DNA from: Selaginella tamariscina
Taxonomy: Eukaryota; Streptophyta; Lycopodiopsida; Selaginellales; Selaginellaceae
Direction: 5' to 3'
DNA length: 64,000 nucleotides
Assembly: GCA_003024785.1 (NCBI GenBank)
Contig: PUQB01000092.1
Span: 305,001-369,000, forward strand
The translations under genes and the position numbers were made by a program. The first letter of the stretch is position 1, and every line of letters begins with the position of its first letter. The notes under the pieces were generated by a model that was not told the origin of the DNA, searched no databases, and was given only the letters and a program-made list of their open reading frames with translations. This document shows, piece after piece, positions 21,759-33,912 of the stretch.

Positions 21759-22291
21759 ACGCAGCACGCAGTGCTGGAAAGTTGGCTATAACCTGTAAGT
21801 CGGCGTCAATTACGTCCGCTTTTTAGCTATTGAAACTTCATATGATGACAATCTGTTGTACATTCATTGGCGCCTGCAGTATCAAATATCAACATAAGTT
21901 TCACATCGAGTTAGGAAAACTCCAAATTTCATGGCGCTGGGACTCTTTTGGGTCAATATCATGTACGTTTACACACGCACGCACGCACACGCAACGTGTG
22001 TATATACATATAAAGGATAGCTATAGCAAAGAATCTATTATGTCATGCACATTCTTATCCATATTATCAGCTATTTAACACAGGTTTAAATCTGATTAAT
22101 CTGAGTTTTACACCAACCTCAATGTGAATATCTGTCCTCCTCTAGGTGTACCAATCTTTGCATATCTATTAAAAAACTTAATAAAAAACTACTATATAAT
22201 GTAAAGAAAAGGTCGTTGTTCATCGTTCTTTCCAATGCGTTTACCATTAAAATGTATTTTAATATTTATTCTAAATAACTATTATGAAAAT
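20896..22291. other. AT-rich intergenic DNA with CA repeat
   Basis: A (CA)n tract with CACG interruptions lies at 21721-21765 and ACGC repeats lie near 21973-21992. No gene is supported. The short open frame at 21830-22078 has no family features. Confidence 0.55.
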
Positions 22292-23531
22292 TTATATACA
22301 TATACACCATGCCTTCAAGTTGCCATCCAAACTCATGCTGAATATCTTACAACAAGAAAGGCATGCAGATACAGCTAGAGACTTAACAGGTGCTTGGTGC
22401 CCTTGAATGAGTGCAGCACAGTAATGCTGTCCGTCTTGTATCCTCTTCCACACCCTCACACTCTTGTCTGCTGATCCACTACACAAAACATCCCTTGTAC
22501 TCCCCACTGCCAAACAGAGAACCGAGTTTGTGTGCCCTCTTAACACCTGGGAAACATACATGTGGTTGGCACTGTCCTCTCTCTCCCATACATTGACCGA
22601 TCTATCCCCCGAAGCCGTGTACAGGAAACCTCGTCTTCACTGAGTACCATTGCGTTGATTCCGGACTTATGCTTGTGAAGGCTTGCCACTAACAGATGCT
22701 TCTTGTTGCTTTCCTCCCACACTTTCACCCTTCCATCTGCCGAAGCCGAGTACAAGTATCCATCTTTGCTTGCAACTGACATGAACATCAGTTATATATT
22801 AAGCTAAACACATATGTAAGCTTACCTAGAGCATTCACTGCATCATCGTGGGCCTTGAAAGACTCCACGCACCGGAACGTGTTCGATGATATACTCCATA
22901 CCTTGATCGTCTTGTCCCACGAGCCGGAGTAGAGTACATCCCCATACGCACCCACAGCAAGCGTGGAGATGACATCGTAGTGTTGTATACGTAGAGCCGT
23001 CTTGTGCCTCCTGACTCTCACATGAGAGTTCGGCAACAGAGAAGTCAGAATCTTATCACGCACACTCGGTAACGTAGCAACGTGTGTGTGAGAGTTCTTC
23101 AGTTCGTCTTGCTGCCATATTCTTATACTCAAATCCCTGTGTGCTGTGAAGACTCTCTCACCGAACACTAGAATGACCTTCACATGTCTTCCGAAGCTGC
23201 TCGACACACACGAGTTCATTACCTTGACACAGTTGCTATCGGAGCCCGTATAGAGGAGTTCCTCGTCTCCTGCCAAAGCAAGAGAGCTCCCTGGCGTTAC
23301 CGACATGTTCATGGTGCACTCGGTGAAGGTTTCATATGCAGATGAAGTATGACCTTCGAATGAAGAGGAACTTCTCGTTGTAAAGCTGCTGCTCTCCAAG
23401 GAGCTCCTCCTTGTGTCAAAGCTGCTCTCTAAGGAGCTCCTCCTCGAAGAAACCTTGCTGCTGGATCTTTTCTCATCATCAAATAGCTCCGCTCGCGGTG
23501 TGAAACACAACAACCATTTCCATATATCCAT
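22292..23531 (-). CDS. JINGUBANG-like WD40 repeat protein with one intron
   Basis: Starts MDIWKWLLCFTPRAELF, then a Ser/Arg-rich segment with repeated SSLESS and RRSS. Blades follow: ELLYTGSDSNCVKVM, ERVFTAHRDLSIRIW, DVLYSGSWDKTIKVW, GYLYSASADGRVKVW, then a damaged SGDRS..VW blade, DVLCSGSADKSVRVW and KIFSMSLDGNLKAW. The family's LPSVRDKI and VRRHK motifs are present. Exon 1 is 23531-22826 and exon 2 is 22775-22292. The intron (22825-22776) has GTAAGC and CAG ends and splits blade 4 (NAL/VASKDGYLY). One or more indels near 22610-22630 break exon 2. The intron is unusual for this generally intronless family and distinguishes it from the paralogue at 12344-13610. Confidence 0.85.
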
Positions 23532-24583
23532 GATTAAACTACACAAGATGGTACACTTCTCCAAATTTGTTGTATATAAAGAAATAAATTTCAAAAATAA
23601 AATTTCTAAATCTTCAGACTGTACTAAAGAATACTGATTTGTAAAGTACAATTTAGATTAAACTACTATAAAGAAAAGATGCTCAGTTCTGGCCCAGCAA
23701 CTTAGAATAAGTTTTATGCATTGTGCATGGGAACGATCCGATCTTATAACAGTAAAGAGATTGAATTCGAATAACATGAAGCTATGTAACAAGTGTATGT
23801 TCAGAAAACATAACACACACAAACTGCTACCAAACAAGTTATATAACTACTTCTGTCATTTATTATGTAATAAGAATTACGTATGTAATTAGCATAACAT
23901 ATGTTGAAAACTGGATAAGGAACAGTTGGATATGGAGCGAGATACTCATCGTGTTTTCATAGTGTGTCCTCTTTTTGTTCAAAAATGCGAGCTAGCTATC
24001 GGAAATGGTGGAGAAATAGGCCCACCAGTGAATATGATAGGTGTAATAGAGAGTCTATGTGGCAAATTTTGTCTCTACAACTTATAGACTATAAGACAAT
24101 TATATATTAATACATTTAATAAGTCCATAGTTTCTAACCGAGAGAGAGAGAGGATGGGCCATAGGAAAAGCGTAATTACATTATAGCTTAATAAGAAAAC
24201 TTAATGAAAAATATATGCACCTCAGTAGATAGTAGCAGGAAAAGCCTGATTATATGTACATTGATCCATTGCATGTCTAGCTGAATATGTCTTGTGTTTC
24301 GATCAAACTATGCTGCCTGCCACAAACCAAAGAAACCATTTAATACTTACTATATACGTATAGTACACTTTATTCCAAGTATATAAGAAAAGTATGTCAA
24401 TGTAAAACCTTCACGAATGAAAGTTTCAACTATGTTTTACTAGTATATATATAGTAACAAACACATATATAGATAGGAACCACGTCTACTATGTTGTTTT
24501 GATCTACACACACATGGTTAGATAATAGTGAAATATAGAACATGCTCGTATGCACTATAGTAATAATATGTGCGTGTGTAGGC
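23532..24583. other. Intergenic region between WD40 and RAD50 genes
   Basis: The part nearest 23531 is the likely 5' leader of the WD40 gene; the part nearest 24584 is the likely RAD50 3' UTR. No other gene is seen. Confidence 0.5.
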
Positions 24584-27500
24584 TTACTTTTCATTTTTGG
24601 ATACACGGTAGTACTTCTCTGCAAGCTGACGCTGTCCAATAAGTTGTGCAAACCTCTCATCATGTGTGATCACAATAAGCTGGAAGTTCTCCTGTCCTCT
24701 CCTGTCTTCCATTATCCTGTTTACATATACAAATTGCAGTCTCTCGTGTTCTGTGTGTGGAGGATTGTAATATAAGATGTACCTTAGAAGAGCAGCAGCA
24801 AAGCTTTCAGAGTTTGCAGCATCCAGGTTCGTCGTTGGTTCATCCAGGGTCAAAATTCCACAATTGAGACAGAACGTCTCTGCCAAGGCTAATCGTATGA
24901 TTAGAGCAGCCAAAACCTGCATAAACAGATCAGTATATTTATACTACATGCCATAGTATATTTCGAAAATGATGGAATATTCATAATACCTCGTTAAGTA
25001 CGCATACGTTTTTGTATATATGTTTGTGTGTGTGTGTCTGTAAGACAAACAAATACTAACCTTCTGACCGGCACTACAGCGGCCACGCATTTCGAGTTCT
25101 GCATCTCCAGATCTCATTATGACCTATAAGAGAAGACTCCAAATAAGAAAATATATCTCATTAATCCTTGTTGTGTATATCCTATATATGCACCTTTGAT
25201 GTAAAATATATAAAAGATACACATATGTTCCAGCATATGTATATATACAAACATATACATGAATATGCACACAGTATACGTACTCTGTAGCTATACGAAC
25301 GGCTGCTTGCTCCTTCAGAATCTGCTCGTATCTCAATGTAGTCAATGTCCTGTCCTCTATAAGTTTGCTGCCAAAGCTCCTTAATTGTCTTGTTAATCTC
25401 CTCCATCTTCATGGTATGAAACCTCATCAAGGCTCTGCAGTAGAAACACAATTCACTCATATATACATTCATGCATATGTATGTGCACATATACAATATA
25501 TACAAGATGATATATAAGGGATACCTATCGAGAGCACCATGGTACTTGTCTAGATCCTTATTCGACATTTCCAACGTCTGCATGAATACACATTCATCCA
25601 TAAACTTATGAAGATAAGAAACATGAATCTGTGTATGTGTGTACCTTCAGTTTTATAAGCTGAGCACGGTAACGTTTATCTATATTCTTGTACTGTGCAT
25701 TTTTGAACTCCGCCTTGTTGTTTCTAATGTTATTTTCATGCACTGCCAGTGTTCCCTTATATCCACTCACCTGAAAATACAATATTAGTGTTATTCCAAT
25801 GTGATAACTATATATATACACACAAGTGCCAGCAGCACATGCACAGATGCATACGTGTGTGTATGCATATATACCTCGCCAATCAGTGACTGTTTCTCTT
25901 TCTGAAGCCTGCTGAGTTTAGACTGCCACTCTTCCACGTTTCCAAATTTCAGCTTTTCCTCCTCGATCAAATTAATCTACAGAATGACCTTCAGTTATAA
26001 AGATATATTACTAGATTGATATTATAAAATATATGAATCTGTATACAAATGTATATTATCCTCTCTGAACTCTGTATGTATCATACAAAGTATATATAGG
26101 TAGCTATTAATGATCGTCAATATACAATCTGATACGACATGATTTTTAGTATATGTATATTAGCTCATGAAAGTCATATAAAGGTAACATATGTATGTAT
26201 GTGTCTATCTATCTATCTACAAATACATACATACATACATCTCTCTCTCTCTCTCTCTCTATACACACACACATATATAGATCAGGATCGTTCTTATAGT
26301 AGCATATGGACCACATACATATAAGCATATATGACATATAAGACATGGTAGTACATCTACATATTTCTATATCTACTGCATATAGGCATACATTACACGG
26401 ATATGTACCTCGTTCACCATATTGTCCAGTGTAGAGAGGGTCTTGCGATAACCAATGTTATCGAGAAGGTTTCTCTCAAACTCTTTCTGACTTGCAATAA
26501 CCTTCTGAATTTTGCCCAGCTCTTCAAGGTAAAAAGCTCTCTTTCTTTCTTCTTCGTCCTTCCTCGCCTGTAGCTCACTCAGCTTCCTCTTTGCATTCTC
26601 CAGGTTCTCCGTCTTCCGAAGCTCCACATACCTGCACAAGTATATACATATATTATACATGTGCACGCTTGTGTGTGCAGATGAGTGTATACACGTATGC
26701 ATATGCATATATCATACGAATACCATAGAGACATACACACCCATAAACATCTCATACACATGTATAGGTGGAAATGATCATATACATTATATATGAACAA
26801 ATGCCAGTCTAAAGTTTGCATTAAAGTACTTGTCTAAAGCTCTCCCTCTCTCCTCTCTCCTCTCTCTCTCTCTCGCACACGCACACGCACACGCACACAA
26901 ATAATGGAAGCGTACGTTTTAATTTTTCTACGGAGTTGCAATAATGAGTGAATTTCCTTGTCGAGTTCCCCACAGCATGAGAACTAACCTCCTGCTCTTC
27001 TCTAAACTTCTTCTTAAGCTGTTCTAAATCTCTCATTTGCATTTCTCTCTCTTCAGCAATGGAGCAAGCCGCTCTGAGTCAAGCTGCAAAACAAAACAGT
27101 ATTATGTCCAACAATAACTGAAAGATACACGATTATGTATGGCCACACAGATTAAATATACACGCACACACACGCTCACAATCACACAGACAACACACCT
27201 GGATGTTGTAATCCAGGTGGTCGATCTCCTTAAGGTGGTTTTCAGCTTCCTCCTTGTTTGCTCTGCTTCTTTCAAGTTGCGTCAGGAGTTGCGCTTTCCT
27301 CGCTTCTTCAACGAGTTTTCTTTTCGTGCATGTGTTCAAGTCAATCTTTCATATAATCCTGCTCCTCTCTTAGCTTGTCAATCTTCCTGTTAACCTCCTC
27401 CCTGCACACAATAGAGAGCTTTATATATTTATCCTTACTGTACGCTACATTGTTAAAATTTACAATAATAATCTTCGATATACATTAGATACTATCTTAG

Positions 27501-29186
27501 AGAGAGAGAGGAGAGAAGAGAGTGTGAGTGTGAGTGTGTGCGTGCACGCGTGGGAGCTTACAGTTGTTTTTCGTGTCTCTGAAGCTCGAGTCCAACATCA
27601 TCAGGAGAACGGAGAGATGAAGAGAAAAGATTAAGCTGTTCTTCCAGAGATCTCACTTCGTTTTCCAGATTTTGAATATTCTGGCATGTGGTGTCTATAC
27701 TCTGAACAACAAACCGAAGGTCTTGTGCTATCTTAAGTTCAGCTTTAGACTGGGCCCATAGACAAGAAACCTGTAAAATACAAAACGCAAAGTTGTATAT
27801 AACTCTAATATGCACGTTGTGTACATCTCTTAGTAAATATCATAAATGAACACACATACATATAGACACTTACATCGTCCTGGGTTTCTGTGCTTTTCTG
27901 AAACTCCTGTGTCAGTTCGGGAAGGAGTTTTTCAGTATCAGGGATAAGCTCGTTAACCAGCTTTTGGTATTCTTCATACACCGGCCGAAGCTTCTCCAAT
28001 TGTTGATATGTATTCTCGGCAAGGTTAAACTGCGAAGCCAATGCTTGTAGCCGCTCCGAAGTGTTTGAGCTCTTTGTTCTTTGCTGTAAAGACCAAGTAT
28101 CAGATAGTATATGTTATATTAATCTATATAAGCACAAACACTCAGATGTACATACATAAATTTATACATTATATATCTCTATATGGACATGTATGCTGTA
28201 TATACAAACCTTCCTAACGAAGTCATCTTCTTCCTCAGGTGTGAAAGACCGTTCACAACAAGGACAGATATGGTTTTCCTAGCCACTTGTATAAACGGAT
28301 CGAACATTCTTCTCATCCCATCAGCCATGTCATGTTGGCTGCAAAACGTATATCAGACAAAGGAAATGTGTATACAATAAAAGTATATTACGCTATATAT
28401 ATACAAACCTTTTCTTATTATCTTTTAAATCCAATGCACTTCGTAGACGGGTAGGATATGCCTCGAGATCCAGACTTTCTTGCAAAAGGCTAGAGAGCCT
28501 ATTCAACAAAAGCCTTTTCTTGGCTGAAACAAATAATTAAGCATATAGCAGCCATGATTAGAGATCGTGTATAGTGCTATGAGAGTATAATTCGTATTAC
28601 CGTCTCTCTCCGCTTGTTGCTTGGAAAGCTTGGCTTTTGCATCCTCAAGCATAGCTCGTGCATGTGCAACTTGCATATCAGCGTCCCTTGATTTATTAGA
28701 CAGCTCATCGTGTGCTTTGATGATATTACTGGACAAAAGAATCATTACTTCCATATACATATGCTACATACTTACATCCTAATATGATATGCATGCCCTC
28801 CGCCCACCCTCTCTATGTGACACACACACGCTACCATACTTGTACACATTATCAACATCTGTCTTGACACTCCTCGGATCTCTTGGCTGAGATTTCAATA
28901 ATTGCCTGAACTTGTCTTTGTTATCGTCCATTCTGCGCATGGAGAGACAGGCCAATAAGTTATATATATGTTTGATTTTATAAACATGATATATCAATTA
29001 ATATACTTACAGTCTCTTTAAATTTCTCTGTTGTGAATCGAGCTCGTCTTTTTCAGCCTTAAACTCCTTCGTTCATCAGCCTCCCTGTCGAGACTTCCCT
29101 GATAAATATTAGTGTTAGATTTTAAATATGGTATACGTATATGAATGTATATCTAAAAAAGAAGTTAGGAGAGAGAGAGAGAGAGA

Positions 29187-29246
<60 letters not shown>

Positions 29247-29617
29247 TTACTTATTATTATATTGAATTATAACTTTCTTGCCTTTTCCATGCGTAAGCTT
29301 TGGATTTTGTTCTCTATTGCAGTTTTCGTCATTCTCTCCTGGTTAATATCCTCTTCATAATGCATCTCCTCCATTCTCCTGGTAATCTTCTTCACTTCGT
29401 TCTCCTGTGTATATCATTTGATACCAATACTATTATATAATAGTTAGAAGTATATCATATTCATAAGACAAATATGCGTTATACGTACACAACTGCATAT
29501 TACAATGAAGTGTAAATTATTTATATTTGAAAAATCTAATCATACTGATCGATATACCGTAACAGTATAAATGATAATACCGCTATAACACAAGTTTCTA
29601 CGGTATATTACAGTACT

Positions 29618-29690
<73 letters not shown>

Positions 29691-30392
29691 AGAACTGCTT
29701 TAGTAAATACCATTGATGCAAGCCGCTCTTCGGACTTCTTTAGATCAGCTTCGACGGATGACATGTCTCCCATATCCCTGTTAAGTTTTTCAAGACGACC
29801 CTCTATAGCGCTCTGCAAAATGAAACTGAATTTATAAACACAAGTGTAATTATAACTACGTTTAGTTGATGTAGGTAGCTGCATACACCAGTTAGATACT
29901 GGACGTAAATTTGATTAGCTACAAAAGAGTAGAAACGTTTAAGGAGGAGGCTAAGCCATATGGAATATATATAAACACACGTAGATGCATATATGCATGC
30001 ATGGATATATATACCTTGTGGGCAATCTTTGCATCCCTACTTCCCCTTGCATCGCTGTAGCTTTTATTAATCTCGTCCAGCTTAGCTGATGATTTAGAAA
30101 GCTCCTTTTCGTGAAATGCCTGCAGAAGCATAATGGTGAACGCTATATATACACACACAAAATGCAGACGTCTCTCTCTCTCTCTCCCTCTACCATTAGC
30201 TGAGCCTGGTCCTCCTTCAAGTCCTCCAAACGCTTTGTAATTTTAGCAATGCATATCTCTGTGCTTTGTTCATCAAGTGGTGGAACAATGCTCCCAAGCT
30301 TATACCGTCCAAATAGCTGTTGAATAAATGCCTCAGACTGCTTTCTTTCCTGTTTGTGTGCCTGTTTAACAAAATAACGATGTGATATTGAT

Positions 30393-30441
<49 letters not shown>

Positions 30442-32876
30442 TAGTATATATCTATATGAAATATATCTGGTAAGTACACTTAAGAATGTATTATACACAT
30501 GCACACGTACATAAACAACATAAGCCTGTGTGTCTATATATGCTACATCAACAAATATAGTACTGACATAAGTTTTCAGTGAATCTCATATCAAAGTGTA
30601 TATTTTCAAAACTAAAAAAGTCTCTCTCTCTCTATATATATAGCACTTCAAAATATCCTACAATGATTGAGAAACAAGAAAAATATTATAATATATTGTA
30701 TATTAATGATATATATTTATATATGTTTAATTTTTTTTTCCATTTTAACGGAAATGTGTACTATATACTTCTGCCTGCGTATACGGAATATAAAATCTAC
30801 ACACAAAAAACACGTCTATGTAGTCAGTACGTACATTTTCTTCGCTTTCAAATTTGCCAACTTCAGAAGACGCTCGTGTAATAAGCTCAGACAGTGTCTC
30901 ATACTGCGTGTTAGCCGTATTAAGGCTGTGTTCAAATTCCACACGCTCCCTATTCGAGTTTTCAATCTTCTCTTGGAACTTAGCATGAAACTCTGCCAGC
31001 ATCTCATCACTATCTGCAACATAAAACAGTCACTGTTAATGCAAATATTAAATACATGAATTGCATATAGACATCAATCATATATATGAAGATTGAAGCT
31101 TTTTCCATATAAACGATATATAGTACATATATATTAATACCTTCAATTTCCTCCTCCAAAGCAGAAAACTGTATTTCCTTTAGTTCTACAAGTTTAACTT
31201 TTTGTCCCTCCTTATAAGCAATGTCATTATCACACTGCCTTATTTGTCTCAGTACTTCCTCGACTTCAGATATCTTCTTCTGCATATCTTCAATTTGGGG
31301 CTCCATTACGGCTATCTTAGACTGTAAGTTTTCTGCTAATTGCTGATCATTCCTAATGCTCCCTTGCAACTGCATATATAACACACTTCCATATTTATAA
31401 TGTAATAGTTGATTAATGAGCACACCTTAGATGCTTGATCCTTGATAGTCTGCAGATTCTCAAGCTGTAGCTTCTGAAGCTTGATTTCTTGAGCTTGTTC
31501 CTTGTGAAGCTTTTTAATAACTTCCAAGGCCTTTGTGTACCTGCAGAACATAATAAAAGTTAAGTCATGATATACATAATGTTGTTATTAAACTAAATGC
31601 ATAATATATGAAACGTGAATAGAAGTGTGTTATGTATCTCACTTGGTATATGAATGTGTGTGTGTGTGTGTGTGTGTAATGTATATATACATATATCTTA
31701 TAAGCAAGTTATACTTGGTAGCGGAGAAGATATCGTCGAACTTCTTCTTCAACACAGATGCTTCGGACAATGGCCAGTTTGCCTCATCTTGATGCACAAA
31801 TATCACATTTTCCAGTATTGCTTTTGACACTCCCATTAGGGCGGGTACCTCTCTGTCCATATCCGCACATCGATAACTAAGGCAAACTTTCTGTATAGTA
31901 TATCATTATGTTACTGTATGTATGTATGCATTTAATACATATGTACCTCGCCAGTCTGTGAGTTGATGGTCTGCAAAACACTCTCAATGGCTTTGTATTC
32001 CATCTTCGTAGCCTTTTGTGTGAGCTGGAAAGATCGAATACAAACCACGTCTTTCCCAGCGGCTGTTTTAAAGCGAAGTTTAATTTGCCCTTTCGTCTCC
32101 GTTTGCCCTTCAATCTAGACAAAATGGTAAACATTGCAATACGTCTATATTAAGTCCGGGATCGTGCTTATTTAAAACACAGGAAACTAATGTACTAACC
32201 TTTGGATCGTGTATGAAGCTTTGCCCAGACCTGGCATTTGGCGGCAGCTCGCCGGTGCAAGCGTTCTTCAGGCATTCAATGATAGTCTGAAAAATCAATT
32301 ATTAACGAGTCATATATACCGAGTTAGAACTATATAGAAACTTATACAAATACACACATACATCTATATGTATGTTTATATACTTTTTATGTACATTTGT
32401 ATCGACACCTATAAATGCCCATCTGCATTGAAACTTACACGTACGTATGGTTCATTCTATATAAGCTGTGTCCCGGTATTTTTTCCATAATAATTGTGAT
32501 GTATATGGTACGTATACTTATAAAACTTTCAGCATGCAACAAATCTATATATCTACCATCATTTATATAAATGGGATTTGGTTGTGTGTGTGATGATTAT
32601 TCTAATGTCTGTTAACAAAAGATAAAGCTAATTATTTCATCATATTTCCAGCTCCAAAAATGGAGTTTTTTATATGATATGCCCGGGTTTCTTTAATTAG
32701 ATTAATCATTAAAAAGCAGATTTGTGTTCCAATGCAGATGAGAGAGAGCTTACTGTTTTGCCGGCACCATTCGAGCCAACGACGAGCGTGAGAGGGCGAT
32801 AAAAGGTGATCACATGTGTATTGTCGGGGCTGAAGCTGCGGATGCCCTTGATAAGCATCTTATCGAGCGTACTCAT
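24584..32876 (-). CDS. RAD50: DNA double-strand-break repair ATPase RAD50
   Basis: RAD50 is the SMC-like ATPase of the MRE11-RAD50-NBS1 complex, which tethers and processes DNA ends in repair, meiosis and telomere upkeep. The gene has about 25 small exons. Exon 1 begins [20 protein letters not shown] and contains the Walker A motif GSNGAGKT. Next come [17 protein letters not shown], an exon with IRSFQLTQK, and the conserved [15 protein letters not shown] (about 31800). Long coiled-coil exons follow. The zinc hook CPCCERSFT is at about 28240-28260, then the second coiled coil. The C-terminal lobe has the signature [19 protein letters not shown] and Walker [14 protein letters not shown] (about 24800-24900), ending VSKNEK. 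Exon order and completeness fit the usual length of about 1,300 residues. A few exons show single-base breaks (for example near 24915 and 27070). Introns contain many short microsatellites. Confidence 0.95.
29170..29250. repeat. (GA)n microsatellite in a RAD50 intron
   Basis: About 80 bp of GA repeats with scattered AA interruptions. Other long runs in RAD50 introns are (TA)n at 29621-29690 and (GT)n(GA)n at 30392-30442. Confidence 0.9.
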
Positions 32877-32885
32877 GCCTCCTTC

Positions 32886-32945
32886 CCCGCCAAAAGCCCT
32901 AGCCCTAGTTTTGCTTAAACCCTAGCCCTAGTTTTGCTTAAACCC
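32886..32945 (-). promoter_or_regulatory. E2F site and duplicated telo-box unit just upstream of RAD50
   Basis: On the RAD50 strand TTTGGCGGG, a consensus E2F site, lies at 32886-32894, ten bases before the ATG. Immediately upstream a 23-bp unit containing CCCTAGCCCTAG and TTTTGCTTAAA is repeated twice in tandem (about 32897-32943), creating AAACCCTA telo-boxes; another AAACCCTAA is near 33000. E2F plus telo-box is a typical combination in plant S-phase genes, which suits RAD50. Confidence 0.65.
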
Positions 32946-33294
32946 AAAAATTAAAAATAAAATTAGGGTTCTAAATATATCATTAGTCCCTTAAAAACGA
33001 AAACCCTAAAAAAATAGTAAAGAATTTAAACTGCAAGAATATTCTACAGAACGTGTACTCCAAATTATATACAATGCGTAAAGAATCAGACGGAGTAGAA
33101 AGAGGAAAACACCAACAAAAGCATCCACAAAAACTGTAAAAATTACAAAGCTTACCAATGTTAATTTAAACTCATTAAGTAATGTATAATATAATATAAA
33201 ATTTATCAGAACCAACTTAAATAAATAACTCACTTTTGTATATCATCCAGCAAACTCCAGCCGCGGTAAAAATTATCTATGTAACAAATGTACC

Positions 33295-33912
33295 ATGTCG
33301 TCCACCTCTGCAGTAAAACCAAGATATGTATGTATAGATATGCGTATGTATAATAGACTGTATTTATATATAATGTATAATATGCTATCTACCTATACAA
33401 TACAGATACATTATATTACAATACAAATACCATCCCATACTGTACCTTTTATAGGACACATGCATCTCTCTCTCTCCACGCACACACACTGTTGTCTAAA
33501 TATCTACACAAACATATACCTGTCGTTAACGTATGATAGTTATTGATAGTGTAATCTACTGTATAATGTAGAGAACTAAGTGTACAGTGTATTTATATAA
33601 TGTATAATATCCCTACCTATACAATAACAAATACAATATGTATATATGTAAATATATATGTATTGCATGACACTGTATGTTTGTGACATCTTAAAGTTGC
33701 TATAAGCATGTGTGTGTGTGTGTGTACGTACGTACGTACGTATGTATATATTGTACACATACAACCACAATACGTAAGGGTTACTGATTGAGATTTTCTG
33801 CAGATTTGGAAAAGCAGATAGTGTACCTTTTATAGGACACATGCATCTCTCTCTCTCTCTCCCACACACACACACACTGCTGTCTAAATATCTACACAAA
33901 CATATACCTGTC
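33295..33912. repeat. Tandem duplication of about 380 bp at the 3' end of the XLG gene
   Basis: The block at 33443-33525 (CCTTTTATAGGACACATGCA, CT run, CA run, GTCTAAATATCTACACAAAC) recurs at 33828-33907 with only small changes. The preceding TATTTATATAATGTATAATA and CTACCTATACAAT blocks recur too. The right copy runs into the last XLG exon; the left copy is a truncated duplicate. (GT)n and ACGT repeats at 33709-33740 lie between. Confidence 0.8.
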
